DNA from: Limisphaera sp049537155
GTDB taxonomy: Bacteria; Verrucomicrobiota; Verrucomicrobiia; Limisphaerales; Limisphaeraceae
Reading direction: 5' to 3'
Length of the DNA stretch: 64,000 nucleotides
NCBI RefSeq assembly: GCF_049537155.1
Contig: NZ_JBMVQZ010000001.1
Coordinates: 186,001 to 250,000 of the forward strand
Position numbers and translations under genes: made by a program. Shown here piece by piece: positions 9,104-15,368 of the stretch (position 1 is its first letter; the number at the start of each line of letters is the position of its first letter). A model generated the notes under the pieces. The model was not told the origin of the DNA and ran no database searches. It saw nothing but the letters and a program-made list of their open reading frames with translations.

Positions 9104-10216
9104 ATGAAGAAGATTCTGGTCATAGACGACGAACCCGGCCTGCGGGAAATGGTCAACGCGGTGTTGACCCGGCGAGGGTACGCGGTGATCGAGGCACCCG
9201 ACGGGCGGGAGGGGGTGGAATTGGCGCGCCAGCAACACCCGGACCTGATCCTGTGCGACATCAACATGCAGCACATGAACGGGTATCTGACCCTGGCGGC
9301 GCTGCGCGACGATCCCGCCACCGCTGCCATTCCGTTCATCCTCATGACCGGATACGCCGACCCGGCCGGGATGCGCCACGGGATGGAACTGGGCGCGGAC
9401 GACTACCTGCCCAAGCCGTTCACCCCCGAGCAGTTGCATGCCGCGGTGGAGGCCCGCCTCCGGAAGGCGCAGCAAATCCGCGAGGCCGCCGAACGCAAAC
9501 TGGCCGACCTGCGCGACAGCATCAGCCTGGCCCTCCCCCACGAACTGCGTACGCCATTGAACGGCATCCTCGCCTATGCCGAACTCCTGGCGACCGACGC
9601 GGAGTCCCTGCAACCGGAAGAGGTGGCCGAGATGGGGCAGGTGATCCTCGAATCGGGGCGGCGACTGACCCGCCTGGTGGAGAATTTCCTGATCTACGCG
9701 CAATTGGAACTGCTGAGTGCCGATTCGGACCGGATGGCCGCACTGCGGCAGAAGCAAACGCCGCATGCCCGCGAGGTGGTGGAGGCGCGGGCGCGCGAGG
9801 TGGCGGCGCAGGCCGGGCGTCCGGCGGATTTGCAGCTCCGGCTGCAGCCGGTGACGGTGCCCATGGCCGAGGAGTACCTGGCCCGCATGGTGGAGGAACT
9901 GGCCGGGAACGCGTTCAAGTTCTCGCCGGCGGGGACCCCGGTGGAAGTGGAGCTGGGCCGGGATGCCACCGGCATCCGGCTCCGCGTCCGGGATCACGGG
10001 TGCGGTATGACGCCCGAACAACTCTCGCGCATGGGCGCCTACGTGCAGTTCAACCGGAAGGTGCGCGAGCAACAAGGGCTCGGGCTGGGCCTGACCATCT
10101 GCCGGCGGTTGGCCGAGGTGCATGGCGGCGGTCTGTCGCTGGATAGCCGGCCGGAGCGGGGTACGGTGGTGACCGTGCTTTGGCCGGAGAGCGGGCCATC
10201 CGGAGCCGCTGGTTGA
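9104..10216 (+). CDS. Receiver-histidine kinase protein (REC-HisKA-HATPase)
   Basis: A 370-residue cytoplasmic signalling protein with the receiver in front. Residues 1-120 are a complete REC domain: acidic pair in VIDDE, phospho-acceptor D52 in ILCDINM, Thr in LMTGY, Lys in LPKPF. A short coiled linker (about 120-140) leads to the dimerisation/phosphotransfer helix with H146 in LPHELRTPLNGI. An HATPase_c domain follows with N-box ELAGNAFKFSP, G1 'DHGCGMT' and G2 'GLGLGLTICRRLAEVHGG'. No membrane segment or sensor domain is present, so its kinase activity is probably tuned by phosphorylation of its own receiver by another kinase. The ATG at 9104 was chosen because MKKILVIDDE is the canonical REC start; a GTGGAGG stretch abuts it. 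Confidence 0.9.
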   Translation: MKKILVIDDEPGLREMVNAVLTRRGYAVIEAPDGREGVELARQQHPDLILCDINMQHMNGYLTLAALRDDPATAAIPFILMTGYADPAGMRHGMELGADDYLPKPFTPEQLHAAVEARLRKAQQIREAAERKLADLRDSISLALPHELRTPLNGILAYAELLATDAESLQPEEVAEMGQVILESGRRLTRLVENFLIYAQLELLSADSDRMAALRQKQTPHAREVVEARAREVAAQAGRPADLQLRLQPVTVPMAEEYLARMVEELAGNAFKFSPAGTPVEVELGRDATGIRLRVRDHGCGMTPEQLSRMGAYVQFNRKVREQQGLGLGLTICRRLAEVHGGGLSLDSRPERGTVVTVLWPESGPSGAAG

Positions 10217-10271
10217 TTCGGGTGGAGGAGGCCGGCTTCTCTCCGCGGGTTCGTGTCGCGGACCGGCCGGA

Positions 10272-11414
10272 CTAGCGGACGGGTGCCGGAGCGTGATGAT
10301 TGGCGCGGCGGACGATCTCTTCGAGTGCATCCTGATGTTCTTCCAGCGAGGCCACCAGCCGGAACTGCGTCCGGCACCGGTCGAGGTTGTGACCCGGGCG
10401 GTGGATGCGGAAGTAGGTGTCGCCGAGCAGATAATCGGTGAGGAACCGCAGGCCGGTCTCGAACGTGATCAATTTCCCCGCCGGCACCAGCAACTCGCGC
10501 TCCGCCGGGGTCAGGAACGAACCGGCGCTCCCCAGGTACCCTTGGACCAGCTTTTCGAAGAGCGGCAGACTGACCCGGACACGGCTCAGATCGCGTTCGT
10601 CCTCGGCAGTGGGGCTGGTGACGGTGCGGACCATGTCGCCGAAATCGTACAGCACGCTGCCGGTCATCACCGTGTCCAGATCCACCACAGCCAGCGCGCG
10701 GTTCGTTCGTTCGTCCAGCAGGACGTTGTTGAACTTGGTGTCGTTGTGGGTGATCCGCTCCGGGATGCGTCCGGACGCCAGGGCGTCGAGGACCACGCCG
10801 GCGAGCGGTTCATGCCGGAGCGCGAATTCAATCTCCGCCCGGGCGTGGCGGGCCCGGTTGAGAGGGTCCCTCTGCACCGCCTCGGCGAACGCCGCGAAAC
10901 GCTTCCGGGTGTGGTGAAAGTCCGGGATGGTATCGTGCAGGCGGGGCCCGGGCAGATCCGCCAACAGGGCCTGGAATTCGCCGAAAGCGCGACCGGCCTC
11001 CCAGGCGAGGTCGGGATCGGTGACCGCCTGGCAGGAGCGGACCCCTTCGATGCAGACGTAGGTGCGCCAGTACTCGCCATCGTCGTCCACGTAATGCGAG
11101 CGGCCGTCCCGCGTGGGCACGATGGTCAGGCAGCGCCGGCTGATGTCGCTTTCACCGCGTTCCTCCAGCTTCCGGCGCAGATGAGCGCACACACGCTCCA
11201 GATTCGTCATCACCGCCCCGGGATCGCGGAACACACGCCGGTTGATCTTTTGATGCACGTACCGGACCCGCGCGCCGCCCTGGTTGTAGGTGGCGATGTA
11301 GGTCCGGTTGATGTGGCCGATCCCGCATGGCTCGGCGTGCACCAGGTCGCCGTGGACCTGAAACTGCCGGGTGACCCGCAGCAACGTTCCGAGTTCGGCG
11401 TCGCGCTCGATCAT
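10272..11414 (-). CDS. NahK-like sugar 1-kinase (APH fold)
   Basis: A 380-residue kinase of the aminoglycoside phosphotransferase/choline kinase fold. It resembles N-acetylhexosamine 1-kinase: an N-terminal 'GIGHINRTYIATYNQGGARVRYVHQKINRRVFRDPGAVM' segment (family pattern G.IN.TY......Y.LQ.IN..VF..P..VM.NI), the catalytic loop 'ERITHNDTKFNNVLLD' (HNDTKxNN, Asp catalytic base) and the metal-binding 'ALAVVDLDTVMTGSVLYDFGDM'. Family members phosphorylate GlcNAc/GalNAc at C1 for salvage. The exact sugar here is unknown. It is divergent from a cellobiose 2-epimerase-like gene, with 171 bases between the two starts that could hold shared control sites; I saw no clear promoter there. Confidence 0.78.
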   Translation of the reverse strand: MIERDAELGTLLRVTRQFQVHGDLVHAEPCGIGHINRTYIATYNQGGARVRYVHQKINRRVFRDPGAVMTNLERVCAHLRRKLEERGESDISRRCLTIVPTRDGRSHYVDDDGEYWRTYVCIEGVRSCQAVTDPDLAWEAGRAFGEFQALLADLPGPRLHDTIPDFHHTRKRFAAFAEAVQRDPLNRARHARAEIEFALRHEPLAGVVLDALASGRIPERITHNDTKFNNVLLDERTNRALAVVDLDTVMTGSVLYDFGDMVRTVTSPTAEDERDLSRVRVSLPLFEKLVQGYLGSAGSFLTPAERELLVPAGKLITFETGLRFLTDYLLGDTYFRIHRPGHNLDRCRTQFRLVASLEEHQDALEEIVRRANHHAPAPVR

Positions 11415-11585
11415 GGGCCAGACCAAACTGCAAAACGCCCCGGTCCCGGGCAACGGCAAAGCATGGCTTCCGTTCGCGCGGCTTCGCACGGCTCGAGTTT
11501 CCGGACTTGACTGCGGGGCCCGGAAAGAGTCGCGTGACGACCGGACGGCCGGTGGCCGCCGGTGGCCGGCCCGCTTGTCACCACC

Positions 11586-12788
11586 ATGGAAGCAAAGGAA
11601 CGCATCGCCTGGGCGGAGGAGATTGAACGGCACCTGTTCGGGCACATCCTGCCCTTTTGGGCCGGACCCGCCGTGGACCGGGAGGCCGGTGGTTTTCACG
11701 GGTGGCTCTCGGTCACGGGTGAACCGGATCCCACCCGGCCCCGCGGCCTGGTGCAGAACACGCGCATCCTGTGGACGTTTGCCGCGGTGACCGACCTGCG
11801 CCAGGAAGCCGAATTCCACGCACTGGCGGACCGGGCGCTGGAATGGGTTCGCGACCGGTTCTGGGATGCCGACTACAGGGGCGGGTACTGGCACTTGGAT
11901 CGTTCCGGCCGCGTTCGCAACGATACCAAGCAGGTGTACGGGCAGGCATTCGGGGTTTACGCCCTGGCACAGTATCACCTGGCCTTTGGCGCACCGGAGG
12001 TTCTGGACCGGGCCCGCTCTTGGTACCGGACGGTGGACTCCCGGGCGCGAGATGCGGGACACGGCGGCTATGGCGAGGCCTTCGTGCGTGACTGGTCCCG
12101 ACCCGCGCCATCGCTGGTGGGGGGAAGCCACCTGGGCACTGTCAAATCGATGAACACCCACCTCCATGTCCTGGAGGCCTGGGCCACGCTGTACTGCGCC
12201 TGGCCGGACGAAGACCTGCGCCGGCGCGTGCGGGAGCTGCTGGAGCTTTTCCTGGACAGGATCGTGGACCCTTCCACGCATCACCTGCGGGCCTTTTTCC
12301 GGCCCGACTGGCAGCCGGTGGGCGACGCCAGCTACACATACGGACACGACATCGAGGCGGCCTGGCTGCTGTGCGAGGCTGCGGAGGCGCTGGGCGAACC
12401 GGATCTGAAGCGCCGCGTCGAGCGCACGGCCGTGCAGATGGCCGGGGCGGTCCTGGCCGAGGCGATGGCCCCCGACGGGGGCGTGGCCTACGAAGGCAGG
12501 GATGGCAAAGTGACCCGGACGGATCGCGACTGGTGGGTTCAGGCCGAGGCATTGGTCGGTTTTCTGCACGCCTGGCGGTTGACCGGTCGCGAGAGGTTTC
12601 TGCAGGCCGCCCGGCGGGTTTGGGAATTCATCCAAACCCGGGTGGCCGACCCGGTGCACGGGGACTGGTTCTGGCGCGTAAACGAACAGGGTCAGCCGGA
12701 TCGGTCCCTCCCGAAGTCCAGCGAGTGGAAGGCTCCCTACCACTCTGCGCGGGCCTGTCTGGAGGCCATCCGGCGGTTGCGCGATTGA
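11586..12788 (+). CDS. N-acylglucosamine/cellobiose 2-epimerase family enzyme
   Basis: A 400-residue (alpha/alpha)6-barrel epimerase. The motif set favours cellobiose 2-epimerase over GlcNAc 2-epimerase: 'KSMNTHLHVLEAWATLY' (CE pattern NTHLHVLEA), 'YGHDIEAAWLL' (catalytic His region), 'DWWVQAEALVGF' and the C-terminal 'SEWKAPYHSARACLE' (CE pattern WK.PYH..R.CLE). Such enzymes convert the reducing glucose of beta-1,4 disaccharides to mannose in mannan or cellulose use. No signal peptide, so cytoplasmic. The ATG at 11586 gives the usual start; an in-frame GTG at 11562 is possible. Its neighbour is the NahK-like kinase. No mannosylglucose phosphorylase is in the window. Confidence 0.8.
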   Translation: MEAKERIAWAEEIERHLFGHILPFWAGPAVDREAGGFHGWLSVTGEPDPTRPRGLVQNTRILWTFAAVTDLRQEAEFHALADRALEWVRDRFWDADYRGGYWHLDRSGRVRNDTKQVYGQAFGVYALAQYHLAFGAPEVLDRARSWYRTVDSRARDAGHGGYGEAFVRDWSRPAPSLVGGSHLGTVKSMNTHLHVLEAWATLYCAWPDEDLRRRVRELLELFLDRIVDPSTHHLRAFFRPDWQPVGDASYTYGHDIEAAWLLCEAAEALGEPDLKRRVERTAVQMAGAVLAEAMAPDGGVAYEGRDGKVTRTDRDWWVQAEALVGFLHAWRLTGRERFLQAARRVWEFIQTRVADPVHGDWFWRVNEQGQPDRSLPKSSEWKAPYHSARACLEAIRRLRD

Positions 12789-12828
12789 GGCAGGGCGGGG
12801 CCCTGTCGTGCGTTTTGATGACATGACA

Positions 12829-12847
12829 TCGGCCGTTTTACGGCCGA
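12829..12847. repeat. Perfect hairpin between epimerase and PEP-CTERM gene
   Basis: TCGGCCG / TTTTA / CGGCCGA: a 7-base perfect inverted repeat with a 5-base loop, between the end of the epimerase gene and the PEP-CTERM gene. No T tract follows, so it is not a standard terminator. It could stabilise the mRNA end, attenuate read-through or be an operator. Confidence 0.4.
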
Positions 12848-12897
12848 GACTGGGGTCGCAACATCGTTGGACGAAACCCATGGCGGCCATGCATACC

Positions 12898-13560
12898 ATG
12901 AAAGCGCGAGCATGGATCGGTGCGGCCCTGTGTCTGGCGGCCGGGGGCCTGCAGGCCCAACCTCAATTGTTGTTCACCTTCGATTCGGACGTCGAAGGCT
13001 TCCAGAACGTGGTACGGAAGGCGGACGCGCCTGCCGGATGGGGCGGTGGCGCCACCATCCAGCAGAACCATACCGCCGGCGGATGGCAAAACTTGTTGAC
13101 CAAGGAGTTTTCGTGGGGACCGGGCGGCGGCGTGGAGAACCAGCAACTGGCCATGCAAGAGCTGGCCAACCTGGGTGACCTGGCTCGAATCAGCTTTGAC
13201 GTCATGGTGGACGGCGGCAGTTTTCCGCCGAACACCTCGGGTTGGTTCCAGCTCACCATCGTGGGCAACAGCGATGGAGCCGCCGGTTGGACCCAGCGCG
13301 AGAACCAGTTCACCGTCACGGGCTGGCACGACGCCAGCGACAACAATCTTTACACCCTGCACATCGACCAGCCGTTTTCGTGGCTGGGCTGGGAGCCCGG
13401 AGACACATGGTTCCAGTTGTGGACCGGCGCCAACTCCCCCGACAACATGCCGGTGAACTTCTATTTCGACAACGTGCGCTTGTACGCAGTGCCCGAGCCC
13501 GACGCGCTGGCTTTGCTGCTGGGTGGCGGCTTGATGCTTTGGTTCCGCAGGCGAGGGTAG
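12898..13560 (+). CDS. PEP-CTERM sorted exported protein
   Basis: A 220-residue secreted protein of unknown function. It has an N-terminal signal peptide (MKARAWIGAALCLAAGGLQA, cleavage after AQA likely), a beta-rich, Trp/Asn/Gly-rich body resembling a carbohydrate-binding-like jelly roll (LFTFDSDVEGF near the start, NFYFDNVRLYAV near the end), and a C-terminal sorting tail: VPEP, then a hydrophobic helix LALLLGGGLML, then FRRRG. VPEP-helix-basic tails are recognised by exosortase (EpsH/XrtA type), usually in bacteria that make exopolysaccharide. No exosortase gene is present here. ATGs at 12880 and 12889 are alternative starts; none has a good Shine-Dalgarno sequence. A strong terminator follows. 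Confidence 0.85.
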   Translation: MKARAWIGAALCLAAGGLQAQPQLLFTFDSDVEGFQNVVRKADAPAGWGGGATIQQNHTAGGWQNLLTKEFSWGPGGGVENQQLAMQELANLGDLARISFDVMVDGGSFPPNTSGWFQLTIVGNSDGAAGWTQRENQFTVTGWHDASDNNLYTLHIDQPFSWLGWEPGDTWFQLWTGANSPDNMPVNFYFDNVRLYAVPEPDALALLLGGGLMLWFRRRG

Positions 13561-13598
13561 GGAAACAGGGTTGGTCGTCGGGTTGAAAACCCAACGAC

Positions 13599-13640
13599 AC
13601 GGGCCGTTCCTTAGCGTGGAACGGCCCGTTTTCCTTTTCC
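13599..13640 (+). terminator. Rho-independent terminator after the PEP-CTERM gene
   Basis: A perfect 12-base stem (ACGGGCCGTTCC, 13599-13610) with a 7-base loop and the complementary arm 13618-13629, followed by TTTCCTTTTCC. It is oriented for rightward transcription and lies 39 bases after the stop codon. Confidence 0.9.
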
Positions 13641-13832
13641 GGCCGGTGACCTGGATCCAGAGCCCCATGCGCGGCCCCCGGATTCGGGCGCGCACGACCA
13701 TGGGATCGGGCCGGGCGACATTCGCACGGCCGCTGCGCCCGGCAGGCCGACCCGGCAGGCCGGGCCCGGGTTGAAAGAGAACTCCAAGCAGCCGGCTCTT
13801 CGTATCGGGCGCGGGATCCCGATCCGTCCGCA

Positions 13833-14504
13833 TCAGAACCGGCGATCCAGGGGGAGGGCTTCGGCCAGTCGGCGCAGGTACTCGTCGCGCGGGATTTCCA
13901 CGGCGCCCAGAAGTCGGGTCACGGGAGTCAGCATCTGCGTGTCAAACAGCACGAAGCCGCGGCCGCGCAGGTGCTCCAGCAGGTGGACAAGCGCCACCTT
14001 GGAGGCGTCGCTGACACGGTGGAACATGGATTCACCGGCGAAGAAGCCGCCGATGGCCACGCCGTAGACGCCGCCCACCAATGCGTGGCCCTGCCAGACC
14101 TCCACGCTGTGGGCGTGACCGAGCTCGTGCAGACGCGTGTAGGCCTGGATGAAGGCCGGTGTGACCCAACTTTCCTCGCGGCCGGGGGCCGGTTGGGCAC
14201 AACCCTCCATCACGGCGCGAAAGGCGCGGTCGTATGTGATGCGGAACGGGTTCTTGCGCAGCAGACGGCGCAGGCTGCGGGGGATGTGGACGCGATCGAA
14301 CTCAAAGATGGCGCGCGGGTCGGGCGACCACCAGGTGATGGGGTTGTCCGTCCAGGGAAAGATGCCCGATCGATAGGCCAGAAGCAGGCGTTGCGGGGAG
14401 AAATCTCCGCCGATGGCCACCAGCCCGTCTGCGTCGGCCAGACGGGGGTCGGGAAACCACAGCCGGTGGCTGAGCAGGGCGGGCACGTGCGGGGATGCGC
14501 GCAT
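13833..14504 (-). CDS. aat: Leucyl/phenylalanyl-tRNA-protein transferase
   Basis: A 223-residue cytoplasmic enzyme that adds Leu or Phe from aminoacyl-tRNA to proteins with N-terminal Lys/Arg, creating primary N-degrons for ClpS/ClpAP. The motifs are canonical: 'LWFPDPRLADADGLVAIGGDFSP', 'YRSGIFPWTDNPITWWSPDPRAIF', 'ESWVTPAFIQAYTRLHELGHAHSVEVW' and 'GGVYGVAIGGFFAGESMFHRVSDASKVAL'. It is the last gene of a tight unit clpS-DUF2017-aat: 24 bases separate the DUF2017 stop from this ATG. This places the transferase and the N-degron adaptor under the same control. Confidence 0.95.
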   Translation of the reverse strand: MRASPHVPALLSHRLWFPDPRLADADGLVAIGGDFSPQRLLLAYRSGIFPWTDNPITWWSPDPRAIFEFDRVHIPRSLRRLLRKNPFRITYDRAFRAVMEGCAQPAPGREESWVTPAFIQAYTRLHELGHAHSVEVWQGHALVGGVYGVAIGGFFAGESMFHRVSDASKVALVHLLEHLRGRGFVLFDTQMLTPVTRLLGAVEIPRDEYLRRLAEALPLDRRF

Positions 14505-14528
14505 GGCAGGAACGATGCCGCGGGCGCA

Positions 14529-15011
14529 TCACGCCTGCGGGGGAGGTTCGTGCAGTTGTTGGAGCAGGCTCATCTCGAACCAGCCGGCCAGTTCCATGGT
14601 GGCCAGTGCATGGGCGCGCTCGGGGTCCCGCGGCAGTTCCTGGGGCAACGGATCCGGGCTGCCCAGGGCGATCCAGCTGCCCACGCGGACGTCGTTGAGC
14701 ACCTGCAGCAGCATTTCGACCTCGCCCGGCCGGAGTTGGAGTTTCCAGCCATGCCCGTGCCGCTGGAGGGTGTCCGGCTGGCGCATCCACTGCCGGATCT
14801 GCCGGCGCGTGGCCTGGCGCTGTTCCGCCAGTGCCTCGTCGAGCAGTTGTTGGATGCTGGTGCCGTCGGGCGTTTCCGGGGTCAGCGCCCGGTGCCGTGC
14901 GTGGGCCGGCGGCACGCAGGGGTAGGCCTCGAGCAGTTCGGCCAGCACCGCTCGTTCGGTGGGGGTGAGGTAAAAACTGAACCGATCGCCGTCCGCCTCG
15001 AGGAGTTTCAT
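14529..15011 (-). CDS. DUF2017-like protein coupled to ClpS
   Basis: A 160-residue, probably all-helical, soluble protein of unknown biochemical role. Its second half, 'WKLQLRPGEVEMLLQVLNDVRVGSWIALG' and 'HALATMELAGWFEMSLLQQL', matches the pattern known from DUF2017 proteins, which in actinobacteria are commonly encoded next to clpS. Here the ATG overlaps the clpS stop (ATGA), so the proteins are translationally coupled, and aat follows. Placement between an N-degron adaptor and an N-degron-making enzyme suggests a role in N-end-rule proteolysis or its regulation; that is inference. Family assignment is by pattern only. Confidence 0.7.
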   Translation of the reverse strand: MKLLEADGDRFSFYLTPTERAVLAELLEAYPCVPPAHARHRALTPETPDGTSIQQLLDEALAEQRQATRRQIRQWMRQPDTLQRHGHGWKLQLRPGEVEMLLQVLNDVRVGSWIALGSPDPLPQELPRDPERAHALATMELAGWFEMSLLQQLHEPPPQA

Positions 15012-15316
15012 TCGGCGCGTTCGAGGGTGGCGTGGAGGTTGTAGCTCTGGAGCTGGTGGACGTAGTGCTCCGCCTTCTCCAACGTTTCGCGGGTCAGAAC
15101 GCTGCGTCCCTGATGATGCACCTGGAGCATGTGGTACTCGGCCTTGTGCCGGGGCCAGCCGAAGACCCGCTGGAAGACGTGGGTGACGTAGTCCATGTAA
15201 TTGACCGGATCGTTCCAACAGACCACCAACCAGCCCGGGTCGGTCTCCGGGGCGGGACGGTCGGAGACGTCCGGTGTGGGTTGCACCTTTTCGGTCGTGT
15301 CGGTTGCGTGGCTCAT
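15008..15316 (-). CDS. clpS: ATP-dependent Clp protease adaptor ClpS
   Basis: A 102-residue adaptor that binds proteins with N-terminal Leu/Phe/Tyr/Trp and delivers them to a ClpA/ClpC unfoldase. A flexible acidic N-terminus (about 1-27) precedes the ClpS core: 'VVCWNDPVNYMDYVTHVFQRVFG' (the conserved NDxxN substrate-binding motif), 'KAEYHMLQVHHQGRSVL' (His gate residues) and 'KAEHYVHQLQSYNLHATLE'. It is first in the clpS-DUF2017-aat unit and overlaps the next gene by 4 bases. The start codon lies directly after a promoter, which would give a leaderless mRNA. Confidence 0.95.
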   Translation of the reverse strand: MSHATDTTEKVQPTPDVSDRPAPETDPGWLVVCWNDPVNYMDYVTHVFQRVFGWPRHKAEYHMLQVHHQGRSVLTRETLEKAEHYVHQLQSYNLHATLERAE

Positions 15317-15323
15317 CGGGGAA

Positions 15324-15352
15324 ACGATAAAACCGGGTAGGCGGGTTGTCGA
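15324..15352 (-). promoter_or_regulatory. clpS operon promoter, probably leaderless
   Basis: On the minus strand, TCGACA (15347-15352; 5 of 6) and TATCGT (15324-15329; 4 of 6) are separated by exactly 17 bases. Only 7 bases lie between the -10 box and the ATG at 15316, so the transcript would begin at or next to the start codon. No Shine-Dalgarno sequence precedes clpS, consistent with this. Confidence 0.5.
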
Positions 15353-15368
15353 GGTGCGCCCCCGCCGC

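Noticed and set aside
12829..12847. Hairpin as a rho-independent terminator of the epimerase gene
   Set aside because: No T tract on either side.
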